DNA of 64,000 nucleotides from CATOSP01 sp965237775 (lineage in GTDB: Bacteria > Chloroflexota > Dehalococcoidia > Lucifugimonadales > UBA3495). The stretch spans positions 4,278,001-4,342,000 of the forward strand of contig OZ250155.1 of NCBI GenBank assembly GCA_965237775.1, in the 5' to 3' direction. The notes under the pieces were generated by a model. The model had not been told where the DNA came from, made no database searches, and saw only the letters and a list, made by a program, of their open reading frames with translations. Positions 1 to 8,426 of the stretch are shown here, piece after piece. Each line of letters opens with the position of its first letter. Position 1 is the stretch's first letter. The translations under genes were made by a program, and so were the position numbers.

Positions 1-1
1 C

Positions 2-748
2 GCCTACCTGGGCCACGGCGGCAGCACTCCCGGATTCGTGGCGGCCATGGTCGCCGACTTGGACGACGGGATCGGAGTCGTAGTCCTGGTCAACGGCTGC
101 GTCGAGTCTTATGGCTCCATTGGGTTGGCGATGCACCTTCTCAGCCTGTTGCGGGCTGGAGTGCGCCAACAGGACATGCCGCCTCCGCCACCGGTTAGCG
201 ACCCGGCCTCGGTGGGTAGTGCGGCGGATTACGCCGGTTCCTATGGCGGCGACGGGGACCCTTTGGTCCTCACGGCCCATGGCGGCCAATTGGCGCTGGA
301 ATATCGCGGTCAGGATGTCGTTCTGCAACGGCGCGGCGAGGACAGCTTCTACGTGCCGCATCCAGATTTGGAGCATTTCCTGTTGGAGTTCGGGCGCGAT
401 GGGAGACGGGTCGTGGAGGTTTTCCACGGTCCCAGGTGGTTTGTTGGCGAGGGCTATTCCGGCCCGAAGAGCTTCGACTACCCTCGTGAGTGGGAGAGCT
501 TCCTCGGACACTACCGGGCTTACAATTTCGGCCTGACCAATTTCCGTATCGTGCTCCGGAAAGGCACCCTATTGTTGGTCTATCCAAACGGCGGTCACGA
601 ACCCTTGGCCCCCTTGGGGAACGGCCTATTTCGGATCGGTGAAGACCCGCGCTCACCCGAAACGCTCCGTTTCGATGCGGTAGCGTCGGGCAGGGCGCTA
701 CGCGCGAACTATTCCGGCTGTCCCTATTACCGCACCTACACCCTTTAG
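2..748 (+). CDS. Serine hydrolase, beta-lactamase (class C-like) family, C-terminal part
   Basis: The reading frame is open from the left edge, so the N-terminal half with the SxxK nucleophile lies outside the window. The first residues read YLGHGGSTPGF, the HGG box that replaces KTG on beta3 of class C beta-lactamase/D-aminopeptidase-type serine hydrolases. A hydrophobic strand (GIGVVVLVNG) follows, then a C-terminal extension of about 190 residues rich in beta strands with two similar halves (YAGSYGGDGDP and FLGHYRAYNFG), like the DUF3471-type lipocalin domains attached to such hydrolases. Substrate is unknown: peptide, ester or lactam are all possible. The family call is good; the function is not resolved. 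Confidence 0.75.
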   Translation, partial: AYLGHGGSTPGFVAAMVADLDDGIGVVVLVNGCVESYGSIGLAMHLLSLLRAGVRQQDMPPPPPVSDPASVGSAADYAGSYGGDGDPLVLTAHGGQLALEYRGQDVVLQRRGEDSFYVPHPDLEHFLLEFGRDGRRVVEVFHGPRWFVGEGYSGPKSFDYPREWESFLGHYRAYNFGLTNFRIVLRKGTLLLVYPNGGHEPLAPLGNGLFRIGEDPRSPETLRFDAVASGRALRANYSGCPYYRTYTL

Positions 749-1067
749 AGTGGGGTGGACCTGGCTGATCGGCATCCCGGGCTCCGGTTGGGGGGTCGGC
801 TGGCTCCTGGGACAGGTGTCTGGGGAGTGGTAAAATAATCGAAATTTGATTCCTGGGAATGGATGATCTAGCGATTGGAACGGGTGCGGTTTTGGTTGGG
901 CAGTTTAAGTGGCAGTGGTTAATGCGCACCCTCGACCCCAAAAAAGTTTTAAGGCCGAAACTGCGGATTCTGTATCCATCGATATGGCGGCTACCCGGCC
1001 CGCCGACACATATTGAAGAATTCAGATAGAAGAATGCGGAAAGTCAGCAATTTAAGGAGCGCCCATC
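749..1067. other. Intergenic region
   Basis: No gene is seen in these 319 bases. The part just before the next gene is AT-richer and ends in AAGGAG about 10 bases upstream of its ATG. A possible -10 (TAAAAT near 831) has no convincing -35 partner, so no promoter is called. Confidence 0.5.
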
Positions 1068-2165
1068 ATGGCAAATAAGATCCGCCTCGGGTTTGTAGGC
1101 GCGAACGTAAACTCGACCTGGGCCTCTCAGTCGCACTTCCCGGCGCTACTGGCCAGTCCGGACGTCGAGTTTACCGCAGTCTGCACCACCCGGCCCGAGA
1201 GCGCGGAAGAGGCTCGCCAAGCCTTCGGAGCGAAGCTCGCTTTCCATGATTTCCGGGCAATGGCAGCGTCGCCGGAGATCGACGCGGTGGCCGTGGTTGT
1301 CAGGGTGCCATCGCACTATGAGCCAACGAAGGCTGCCATCGAAGCTGGCAAGCACGTCTTCACCGAGTGGCCTTTGGGACGGAATACCGCCGAAGCCGAG
1401 GAACTTGCAGCCCTCGCCAGGGACAAGGGCGTGCAAACCGCGGTAGGTCTGCAATCGAGAGTTAGTCCCGCATTGCTATTTATCAAGGAACAAATTGAAG
1501 CGGGCTATGTGGGCGAGGTCATATCGTGTCATGTCACCACCATGCGCGAAGGGGCGTTGGCACGCCCTTCCAACGACACTTGGCAGCGCGATGCCAGCAT
1601 GGGCGCAAACACCCTGACCATCGCCAACGGACACGTCATTGACGCCCTGCGCTTCGTCCTTGGCAACTTCACCCGGGTGGCGTGCATGGTCAGCACCCAA
1701 GCAAAGCAGTGGTACGAAACCGATACCAAGCAGTTTGTTGAAGTCACATCCCCGGACAATGTGCGAGTCAGCGGACAGTTGGAAAGCGGTGCGGCGGCGG
1801 CGGTCCATGTTGGAGCCGTTCCCTGGGCCGGCAGCGGCTTTCGGATGGAGATCTACGGGCGGGGAGGCACGCTGGTCACTACGGGGAGGGTTTCGTCGCA
1901 GCGCGGCGAGATGCTACGGGTGCAGGGCGCGAGGGGAAGCCATGAGTTGCAGGACCTGGACATACCTGAGCGTTTCGTTTATGTCCCGTCCGACTTCCCA
2001 CGAGGCGATCCCTTCAACGTCGGGCAATTGTATACCCTGTTCGCCGAGGCGATCAGAACCGGACAGAACCGCCTGCCGACGTTTGATGTAGCGGTTGACC
2101 TGCATCGTTTCCTCGATACCATCCAACAGGCGTCAGACACGGGCCGGGAGTTGCCGGTCGCCTGA
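1068..2165 (+). CDS. Gfo/Idh/MocA family NAD(P)-dependent oxidoreductase, Gal80-like
   Basis: A 365-residue protein with an N-terminal Rossmann fold (GFVGAN at 8-13) and a C-terminal alpha/beta dimerisation domain, the usual family length. The catalytic-region motif, normally EKP, is EWP here (residues 100-102), and the nucleotide loop GANVNSTWA resembles the Gal80/galactose-dehydrogenase-like branch, where the motif Lys is also lost. It probably oxidises or reduces a sugar or cyclitol in the cytoplasm, but without the Lys the chemistry is uncertain and a sensor-like role cannot be excluded. AAGGAG lies about 10 bases before the ATG. It is transcribed alone and converges on the next gene across a strong hairpin. 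Confidence 0.85.
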   Translation: MANKIRLGFVGANVNSTWASQSHFPALLASPDVEFTAVCTTRPESAEEARQAFGAKLAFHDFRAMAASPEIDAVAVVVRVPSHYEPTKAAIEAGKHVFTEWPLGRNTAEAEELAALARDKGVQTAVGLQSRVSPALLFIKEQIEAGYVGEVISCHVTTMREGALARPSNDTWQRDASMGANTLTIANGHVIDALRFVLGNFTRVACMVSTQAKQWYETDTKQFVEVTSPDNVRVSGQLESGAAAAVHVGAVPWAGSGFRMEIYGRGGTLVTTGRVSSQRGEMLRVQGARGSHELQDLDIPERFVYVPSDFPRGDPFNVGQLYTLFAEAIRTGQNRLPTFDVAVDLHRFLDTIQQASDTGRELPVA

Positions 2166-2213
2166 GCGGGACCCGCGAACTAAACTGGAAGCTGGTCTCC
2201 CAGCCGAAATTCC

Positions 2214-2269
2214 AAGGCCCCGCCACTTCCGTTCATCACTCGGTGATGATAGGAAGCCAGCGGGGCCTT
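2214..2269. terminator. Bidirectional terminator hairpin between convergent genes
   Basis: AAGGCCCCGC (2214-2223) pairs with GCGGGGCCTT (2260-2269). An inner helix (TCATCAC / GTGATGA) fills the loop, and the outer arm is A/T-flanked. It lies between the 3' ends of two convergent genes, so it can serve both strands. The T tract is short. Confidence 0.55.
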
Positions 2270-2293
2270 AATAGATTTGGCGGTACGGAGTTG

Positions 2294-3055
2294 TTAGGCT
2301 GTCGCGGCTGCCGGTTGATGGGTCTTCAGGAAGCGCCGGGCGTGGGATACCACCTCGTCGATGTGCTGCTGCGAGTCTTTCCAGGGGAAAATAGTCACCT
2401 CAGAGTTCGGGGCCAGGCTGGCAACCTCCATCGCGCACTCGTATGGGTGCGCCGGCACATCGTCGGGGGCTATCAGCAGTGGTGTCTGCAGGGCACGCAC
2501 GAAATCGCGGGAAACGGTGAAGACGAAGTCGGCGCGGTTGGTGTACATACTGGTCAGGAAATCATGGACCATATTCATTGTGATTTCGGGACGCTTCTCG
2601 CAAAGGGGTGGCCCCCATCCAGTTATATTGTTCTGGTAGAAGAGGTCCGGCATATCCGGCCTGAACCCGCTGGGCTGCATCAACGCCGCCGCCACAATAC
2701 GCTCCTGGGCCAGCCTGAGCAGGTTGTGGATCAACGGCCCGCCGATGCAGAATCCCATGACCATGAATTCCTTGATGCCGAGATGGTCCATCAACCCAAG
2801 TTGGTCATCAGAGTGGGCATCCCAGGGGCGGTCGATCTCCAGTGGGCCACTGGATTGGCCCCCATTAGCATTACGTAGATCGGCGGCGATACAGCGGAAG
2901 TCTTCTTTGTAGGTCTCCATCGGGTTGAAAGGCCCCGACCTCTGCAAGCCTGCCACGGTGGAATTAAGTCCGCCACCCGGAATGATCAACAGGGGGAATC
3001 CCGAACCGGCCTCTTCGTAGTGGATACTGTTGGGGCCCCTTTCGTAGAACGGCAT
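2294..3055 (-). CDS. Alpha/beta hydrolase with Cys in the nucleophile elbow
   Basis: A 253-residue single-domain alpha/beta hydrolase. The oxyanion loop region is IPGGG (25-29). The nucleophile elbow reads GFCIGG with Cys at about residue 103 instead of Ser. The acid is probably Asp198/199 (APDD) and the base His231 (QQHIDE). A Cys nucleophile at this position is the hallmark of dienelactone hydrolases, although the rest looks more like the ordinary lactonase/esterase branch. A good ribosome site (TGGAGGAAA) sits 6 bases before the ATG. It is monocistronic, and its substrate is unknown; a ring-cleavage lactone is a reasonable guess. Confidence 0.8.
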   Translation of the reverse strand: MPFYERGPNSIHYEEAGSGFPLLIIPGGGLNSTVAGLQRSGPFNPMETYKEDFRCIAADLRNANGGQSSGPLEIDRPWDAHSDDQLGLMDHLGIKEFMVMGFCIGGPLIHNLLRLAQERIVAAALMQPSGFRPDMPDLFYQNNITGWGPPLCEKRPEITMNMVHDFLTSMYTNRADFVFTVSRDFVRALQTPLLIAPDDVPAHPYECAMEVASLAPNSEVTIFPWKDSQQHIDEVVSHARRFLKTHQPAAATA

Positions 3056-3895
3056 GGCGATTTTCCTCCATCAGCGAGTTTCAAAGCTAACTTGATGTCT
3101 AACGAGCAGACAGGCCGGAAGTCGCGGCACAGCATCCGGAGGCGGCGTGTTGTACGGGATTATGCTCTGTCTGCCTATTCTGGCGTTGAATCTAACCCAA
3201 GATGGCTCAAACGGTCAAGATGACGGCCCGGAGCGCCCAGGGTCTTTCGATTGTCCGTCTAAACTGTGATTTCTCTGATTCCCGGATTTATATGATTGGA
3301 AATCATCCGAATCCCAAAAATCCTGTGAATCCCGGTTCGGACTATTGGGCCGATAATCGAATGACCCTACCGAAGCGCCCGGAGCTGTTAGATGCGGCGG
3401 TAATTCGGTATGAACCAGGCACATCGGGAAACCTAAGACAGCGTGGAAAGTGGAAATATGTGGTGCCGCCTCTTTGAGGCAGACCCCATCACCCGGACAG
3501 GCCACGGGAATTCGCCCTCTGCCATCATCTCGTAGAGTGTCGAACGGCTGGTCCCGCACGATCGCGGCAGTTCGTGTATTCGTACGATTCCGTCCAATAT
3601 TCCCACCTCGCATTCGCGGCGGTCTGTGTGGCCTCACGGACAGTAATCAATTCGCACGGGCGGGACCGCGAAATGTCTCACACATTGTCAGTAGGACGCG
3701 AGACAAAAGGTCGGGTTGTGCGGTTCTCAGGCGTGGAGGTGTGCTACAATTTAGTGAGCATCAACGGCAGAATGGGATTCGCGGCAACGTAACAATCTCA
3801 TTTAGCCTGAATATAAGATTGGATATGGTATCAATAAGGCGGTAGTTCCCTCCGTCATCGCCGACGATTCTGAAACCCGTATATAGACGTATATA
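3056..3895. other. Long intergenic region without a convincing gene
   Basis: 840 bases between divergently transcribed genes. Several open frames of 60-140 codons exist on both strands, but none has coding-like composition, a ribosome site or family resemblance. It holds a helically phased repeat (3267-3345, listed separately). Just before miaB it has TATATA at 3880-3885, which may be a -10 box giving a very short or absent leader, since miaB has no Shine-Dalgarno sequence. Confidence 0.5.
3267..3345. repeat. Phased GGATT/GATT dispersed-type repeat
   Basis: Read on the minus strand, GGATT or GATT recurs roughly every 10-11 bases (GGGATTCACA, GGATTTTTGG, GATTCGGATG, GATTTCC, then AAATCCGGGAATC). 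This type of non-coding repeat is common in many bacterial genomes. Only one array is seen in the window. Confidence 0.5.
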
Positions 3896-5194
3896 ATGGA
3901 AACCTTCCATATCTGGACCATCGGCTGTCAGATGAACAAGGCCGACTCCGAACGGTTGGGGTCAGCCCTGGAACAATTGGGCCTGCGCCCTGCGGACCGC
4001 GCCTCCGATGCCGATGTCGTAGTCCTCAATTCCTGCGTAGTGCGTCAGAACGCCGAAGACAAGGTGGTGGTCAACCTCCAAAACACCGCCCCCCTCAAGA
4101 AACAGCGGGACGATCGAGTCGTGGCCCTCATGGGTTGCATGGTCGGCCCCAAGTCCGACGACTTGGCCAAGCGCTTCCCCTTCGTTGACCTGTTCATGCG
4201 GCCCCAGGAATACGGCCCTCTCCTGGACCTGGTGGGCGACCGCCTGGGCCTCGACTGGCAGGGCTGCGTCGGCTCGCTGGCCCCGGCCCAACCCGGCGTT
4301 ACCTGCTACGTCCCCATCATCCACGGCTGCGACCTCATGTGTACCTTCTGCGTCATTCCCTACCGCCGCGGACGCCAGGTAAGCCGCCCTCTTGACGAAG
4401 TGGTCCACGAGGTGGAGTTGCTGTCCTCCAGGGGTGTAAAGGAAGTGACCGTCCTCGGCCAGACTGTCGACGCCTACGGTTACGACCTGGAAGAGAAGTC
4501 CGACCTTGCCGAGCTTTTGACCGAACTCAACGAAATCCCGGACTTGGACCGCATCCGGTTTCTAACTTCCCATCCCTCCTTCATGAGTGACCGGCTGGTC
4601 CAGGCTGTGGCCTCACTCCCCAAGGTCTGCGAGCACGTCAACCTTCCCGTCCAGTCCGGCGATGATGAAGTCCTGGCGCGGATGCGACGCCCCTACACCA
4701 GCTCCGACTACACGGACCTGGTCCGGAACATCAGGGATACCGTCCCCGGTGTGTCCCTCAGCACGGACCTGATTGTCGGCTTCCCGGGCGAGTCCGAAAA
4801 ACAATTCCAACATTCGGTGGACCTGTTGACAGAGCTGCGCCTGGACAAGGTCCACTGTGCGGCCTACTCCACCCGTCCCGGCACCACCGCCGGCCGGACG
4901 ATGGAGGACGACATACCCGGCGAAGAAAAAGTGCGCCGGAGAGACGAGGTCGACCGGCTGCAAGAACGCATACTTTCAGAGATCAACGCTGCCTTGGTGG
5001 GACAAGAGGTCGAGGTTTTGGTGGAGGACCGCCGCAAAGAAAAGTGGCGGGGCAGGACGCGATCGGATAAACTGGTCTTCTTCCAGGATGATCGCGACCT
5101 CCGGGGAAAGCTCGTCAACGTCGGCATCACCGGGGCCGGCCCCTGGTCATTACAAGGAGAACCGGTACCCAGTCGTATAAATTTGACTGGCTGA
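3896..5194 (+). CDS. miaB: tRNA-2-methylthio-N6-dimethylallyladenosine synthase (MiaB)
   Basis: A 432-residue radical-SAM methylthiotransferase that would add the 2-methylthio group to i6A37 of tRNAs reading UNN codons. It has three parts: an N-terminal UPF0004 domain with Cys11, Cys47 and Cys81 binding the auxiliary 4Fe-4S cluster; the radical-SAM core with Cys145, Cys149 and Cys152 (CxxxCxxC in HGCDLMCTFC); and a C-terminal TRAM domain (about 365-425). SCVVRQNAEDK is typical of MiaB rather than MtaB or RimO. No Shine-Dalgarno precedes the ATG; the upstream bases are TATATAGACGTATATA, so the message may be leaderless. The stop codon is 11 bases from nadA, suggesting an operon. Confidence 0.93.
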   Translation: METFHIWTIGCQMNKADSERLGSALEQLGLRPADRASDADVVVLNSCVVRQNAEDKVVVNLQNTAPLKKQRDDRVVALMGCMVGPKSDDLAKRFPFVDLFMRPQEYGPLLDLVGDRLGLDWQGCVGSLAPAQPGVTCYVPIIHGCDLMCTFCVIPYRRGRQVSRPLDEVVHEVELLSSRGVKEVTVLGQTVDAYGYDLEEKSDLAELLTELNEIPDLDRIRFLTSHPSFMSDRLVQAVASLPKVCEHVNLPVQSGDDEVLARMRRPYTSSDYTDLVRNIRDTVPGVSLSTDLIVGFPGESEKQFQHSVDLLTELRLDKVHCAAYSTRPGTTAGRTMEDDIPGEEKVRRRDEVDRLQERILSEINAALVGQEVEVLVEDRRKEKWRGRTRSDKLVFFQDDRDLRGKLVNVGITGAGPWSLQGEPVPSRINLTG

Positions 5195-5205
5195 GGGAAC
5201 AGACT

Positions 5206-6414
5206 ATGGCCACCAGGACCCGACCGGCAACCATACCCATAACCGAGATCGAACACGCGGCCTTCTGCAAGACAGAAGACGAACTGCCCGCCAAGTCGCT
5301 CGCAGAAGAATTGGCGGTTAACGTCCGCTGGCAAAATATCTCGCCCGAATACCTGCACCTGACCCCGGAAGAGTTGGACGAACGCATCCACGCCGCCCGG
5401 GAGAAGCTTGGCTCCGCCGTAACCGTCCTGGGCCACCACTACCAGCGCGAGGAAGTCATCAAGTACGCCGACTTCCAGGGCGATTCCTTCCTCCTCTCCC
5501 AGGAGGCGGCCAACCTGCCAAACGCCGAGTACATTCTCTTCTGCGGCGTCCACTTCATGGCCGAGACCGCCTGCATTCTCTCCGCCCCTCATCAAAAGGT
5601 GATTCTGCCCAACATTACCGCCGGCTGCTCCATGGCCGATATGGCCCCAATGGAAGACGTCGAAGACGCCTGGCAGGACCTCCAAGACATTCTGGGCGAC
5701 CACGGCGGCATCGTCCCGGTGACATACATGAACTCCATCGCCGGGATCAAGGCCCTGTGCGGCCGCAACAACGGCGCGGTCTGCACCTCGTCAAACGCAA
5801 CCGCCGTACTGAAATGGGGCTTCCAACAGGGGGAGCGCATCCTGTTCCTCCCCGACCAACACCTGGGACGCAACACCGCCCTCAAGCTGGGGATCCCAAC
5901 GGACAAGATGGTGGTCTGGAACCCCTTCAAACGCTTGGGAGGCAACACCCCCGAACAGTTGCGCGACGCCAAAATGGTCCTCTGGCAGGGCCACTGCTCG
6001 GTCCATACCCGGTTTACCGTCAAGCAAATTCAGGCTGCCCGAGAACGCTACCCCGACGTCACCGTCCTGGTCCACCCCGAATGCACAATGGAAACGGTCC
6101 AGGCGGCGGACATGGACGGTTCCACTGAGTTCATCCGAAAGGCCATCAACGAGGCTCCCGCCGGCAGCAAGTGGGCCGTGGGCACCGAGATAAGCTTGGT
6201 AAACCGGCTGGCGCTGAACAACCCCGACAAGACCGTATTCTGCCTGGACCCGGTAATCTGCCCATGCTCCACCATGTACCGCATCCACCCCGCCTACGTC
6301 CTATGGGTGCTGGAGGGCCTGATCGCCGGCCACGTCATCAACGCAATTACCGTCCCGGACCAAATCCAGCAAGAAGCCCAGGTGGCCCTGGATAGGATGC
6401 TGGCCCTGCGGTAA
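5206..6414 (+). CDS. nadA: Quinolinate synthase NadA
   Basis: A 402-residue enzyme condensing iminoaspartate with dihydroxyacetone phosphate to quinolinate in de novo NAD synthesis. Visible family features are LGHHYQREEV (75-84), YADFQGDSF, GCSMADM (140-146), CTSSNA (193-198), HPEC (290-293) and C-terminal CPCSTMYRI. The 4Fe-4S ligands are most likely Cys123 (AETAC), Cys264 (WQGHCSVH) and Cys352 or Cys354. The first 45 residues precede the conserved core, as in the longer NadA subtype. GAGGGAAC precedes the ATG. nadC lies 5.4 kb away on the same strand; nadB is not in the window. Confidence 0.95.
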   Translation: MATRTRPATIPITEIEHAAFCKTEDELPAKSLAEELAVNVRWQNISPEYLHLTPEELDERIHAAREKLGSAVTVLGHHYQREEVIKYADFQGDSFLLSQEAANLPNAEYILFCGVHFMAETACILSAPHQKVILPNITAGCSMADMAPMEDVEDAWQDLQDILGDHGGIVPVTYMNSIAGIKALCGRNNGAVCTSSNATAVLKWGFQQGERILFLPDQHLGRNTALKLGIPTDKMVVWNPFKRLGGNTPEQLRDAKMVLWQGHCSVHTRFTVKQIQAARERYPDVTVLVHPECTMETVQAADMDGSTEFIRKAINEAPAGSKWAVGTEISLVNRLALNNPDKTVFCLDPVICPCSTMYRIHPAYVLWVLEGLIAGHVINAITVPDQIQQEAQVALDRMLALR

Positions 6415-6433
6415 AGCCGGCCCGCCAGTAGGA

Positions 6434-7000
6434 ATGGCTTCAGCCATGACCACAACGAAAAGGCAACTGCTAACCGCCGATGAGCTGCTCCGTCTACACT
6501 CCCAGGGAGTCAAAGGCGAGCTAATTCTAGGAGTATTCGTTGAGTCTGTGGCTTCAGGAGTAGAACACGGCAAGATTGCGTTCAAACTGGGCGCTATGCT
6601 GCTGGCTTTCATCACTCCGGGGCGTTTGGGTCATGTGTTCGGCACTGACTCCGGTGTCTTGCTCCAAAACGGTCCAGATGTAGTGCGGGAGCCAGACGTG
6701 GCTTACATCGCGGCAGAGCGTCTGCCTCTCGACGAACGTGTGCGCGGCTACCTGCCGGTGGCCCCCGATCTGGTCGTGGAAATAGCCTCCCCCAACGACA
6801 CAGACCGTGAAGTCTACGACAAGGCCCGCATGTGGCTGAGCCACGGTGTGTCAATCGTGTGGTTGGTGGACCCCGACAGCCGGAGCGTTACGGTGCACAG
6901 TCCGGACGCGGCAACCTATGACTTAACCGATGCCGACACCCTGGACGGCGGCGGCGTCCTCCCCGGCTTCACCCTCCCTGTACGCGACATCTTCGACTAA
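6434..7000 (+). CDS. Uma2 family (DUF820) putative endonuclease
   Basis: 188 residues with the PD-(D/E)xK-like Uma2 fold: an N-terminal TADELLRL segment, GELILGVF, EHGKIAFKLG, the core REPDVAYI (about 88-95), and PDLVVEIASPNDT (111-123) followed by VYDKARMWLSHGV with the catalytic-type E-x-(S)-P and K. The family is often multicopy in Chloroflexota and cyanobacteria, and its biological role is not established. The start is taken at 6434, preceded by GTAGGA; ATG at 6446 is an alternative. The TAA stop codon is exactly the target duplication of a 109-bp mobile element inserted at this point. Confidence 0.85.
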   Translation: MASAMTTTKRQLLTADELLRLHSQGVKGELILGVFVESVASGVEHGKIAFKLGAMLLAFITPGRLGHVFGTDSGVLLQNGPDVVREPDVAYIAAERLPLDERVRGYLPVAPDLVVEIASPNDTDREVYDKARMWLSHGVSIVWLVDPDSRSVTVHSPDAATYDLTDADTLDGGGVLPGFTLPVRDIFD

Positions 7001-7109
7001 GAAACTATCTCAAAACCGAGTCAAAACGATGCCTCCCCCTTTCGCAAAAGGGGGATTGAGGGGGATTTTTCTCGCTGTCGGCAGGTTGGTGGAGATTTGA
7101 GATAGTCTC
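7001..7109. mobile_element. 109-bp MITE, copy A
   Basis: Begins GAAACTATCTCAAA and ends with its near-perfect inverse TTTGAGATAGTCTC (13 of 14 pair). It is flanked by the direct repeat TAA (6998-7000 and 7110-7112). The interior has a hairpin of CCCCC / GGGGG around TTTCGCAAAA and no coding capacity. Copies B (11470-11578) and C (14035-14143) have exactly the same length. A TWA target and this end sequence fit IS5/IS1031-group transposases; that link is inferred. Confidence 0.9.
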
Positions 7110-7186
7110 TAAGAACTGACAGCCAACTCCTCGAAACCGGATGACAGATCTCTTCTATCCTTGTGGAGGCCAGTCCGTCCAGGCCC

Positions 7187-7813
7187 CTAGTCCCAGTAAA
7201 ATGTGTCCGGAGGACAAGCCACCGGTTCCGGGGGAATCAACACCATCGGGCCAGTAATCAACCGTTTCCCCGTCTGCACATCATGGAGCCGGACCAATCC
7301 GAAGAAATTCGGTGTTCCCATCTTCGCTTCTGGGTCGTCTTCCGAGTCGCTCGTGACACCGTAACCTACGACGGACCTGGCGTCCAGGTCCACCCAGGTA
7401 ACCAACCTGGTGATGTGGCTCCACTTCTGCTTATGGGATATTTTCCGCGTCCCTCGGCATTTAACCAGCGACCAAGGGCCGGAGCCCTCCACCGGGGTCG
7501 CCCAAAAAACGTCTACACTCACCCCGTTCGTGCCCGGAATCGAGGTCGCGCGCCTTAGCGTGCGCCAGTCGGCGTCCCAACCTTGCCCTCCGTTGACGAG
7601 TTCCACTATTCCGGAAGCGCGTATAATCTCCTCTGCTTCCTGTTTCTGCAGGTCGGTCAAATAGGGGGTATCCCGGCTGCTCGGCGGTATTCCCTCAAAC
7701 CGGCCCGGTATCCGCACCTCCATGACGGGCCGATAATAGAGGCCGCAGCCGCCAATGAACAGGAGCGCAAAGAGCGCCCAGCGTACCCGGCGAGGGGGTA
7801 TCATTCGCTTCAT
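7187..7813 (-). CDS. Exported lipoprotein of unknown function, paralog C of a local family
   Basis: 208 residues from the chosen ATG; the open frame extends further upstream but without a signal-like start. The N-terminus is basic (MKRMIPPRRVR), then hydrophobic, ending in IGGC, a plausible lipobox. The mature part matches the product of 10291-10923 over about 100 residues: QKxxAEExxR..GxVExxNGxxxWD, then VxVxWxxPVxxSGPWxLxxCxGxRK, and a C-terminal stretch ending in ACPPD against VCPPG. Two conserved Cys may form a disulfide outside the membrane. It is the last gene of a five-gene minus-strand run. No known domain is recognised. Confidence 0.7.
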   Translation of the reverse strand: MKRMIPPRRVRWALFALLFIGGCGLYYRPVMEVRIPGRFEGIPPSSRDTPYLTDLQKQEAEEIIRASGIVELVNGGQGWDADWRTLRRATSIPGTNGVSVDVFWATPVEGSGPWSLVKCRGTRKISHKQKWSHITRLVTWVDLDARSVVGYGVTSDSEDDPEAKMGTPNFFGLVRLHDVQTGKRLITGPMVLIPPEPVACPPDTFYWD

Positions 7814-7889
7814 CGGGCCACCCCAAGTTGAATCATCCACCGAGCATACAAACCCGGCCGGGACTGGGTCTCGCTTACTGGACCGTGAT

Positions 7890-8426
7890 TCAGCCGGTCG
7901 CGCAAGCGACGGGAGCCGCAACGAACGACCGGACCTCCTCTAGCCTGGGAAGGTCTCCGTACTCGTTCATCGGCAGCACGTTGTGGGGATGGGACTCTCC
8001 GTCCAGAAGCCAGATGCGAAGCCCGCCGAGAGTAAGTTGACCATCCGGCGCTTCCCAGGTCTCAACTTGGCCGCACCTGATGAAGTCCCTGGGTCCAGCC
8101 AGAGCTGCCGGAGCCCCGAATTCAACGTCGGCATAGACCCCAATTCGCACACCCCTCCTGGTCAGCGCGGCAACGTCGGCCAATCTCCAGGTCCCCGGAA
8201 AGTCTGCCTCGCTCCAGCCTGTGGATTCCAAGAAAGTCGTGGCCGCGTTTCTGAGGGCTTCCGCGTCGCTCTCGTTGGCCGATGGGAATTCCGGAATGGA
8301 CGTGAAGGGATGGTCTTCCTCGAACCGCGTGTCCTGGCCCAAGGACACCAGCCCAGTCACCAGCAACACAGCCCCAGTCAACACGGCTGCGGTTGCAACC
8401 ACCAACCAGTTGCGAATGTCTCGCAT
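7890..8426 (-). CDS. Membrane-anchored exported protein, probable distant member of the local family
   Basis: 178 residues. The ATG overlaps the stop codon of the preceding gene (TGATG at 8428-8424), so translation is probably coupled, and the longer upstream open frame is not needed. One N-terminal hydrophobic segment (WLVVATAAVLTGAVLLVTGLV, about residues 7-27) acts as signal or anchor. The outside part carries GVRIGVY..., GPRDFIRCG and a C-terminal PVACATG, which resemble the GPWxLxxCxG and CPP patterns of its two neighbours at lower similarity. No known domain. The relation to the paralogs is inferred from pattern order, not a full alignment. Confidence 0.6.
   Translation of the reverse strand: MRDIRNWLVVATAAVLTGAVLLVTGLVSLGQDTRFEEDHPFTSIPEFPSANESDAEALRNAATTFLESTGWSEADFPGTWRLADVAALTRRGVRIGVYADVEFGAPAALAGPRDFIRCGQVETWEAPDGQLTLGGLRIWLLDGESHPHNVLPMNEYGDLPRLEEVRSFVAAPVACATG

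Noticed and set aside
3669..3690. AATGTCTCAC motif shared with 15640-15650, considered as a common IS end or operator
   Set aside because: Only about ten bases are shared, with different flanks and no inverted partner; too little to call.
3202..3845. Overlapping short open frames on both strands between the hydrolase and miaB
   Set aside because: They overlap each other in several frames, have no ribosome sites and include the phased repeat; treated as non-coding.
4864..5703. 279-codon minus-strand open frame across the miaB-nadA junction
   Set aside because: It is antisense to two clearly conserved genes; its low-complexity Val/Gly/Leu composition is what the complement of a high-GC gene gives.
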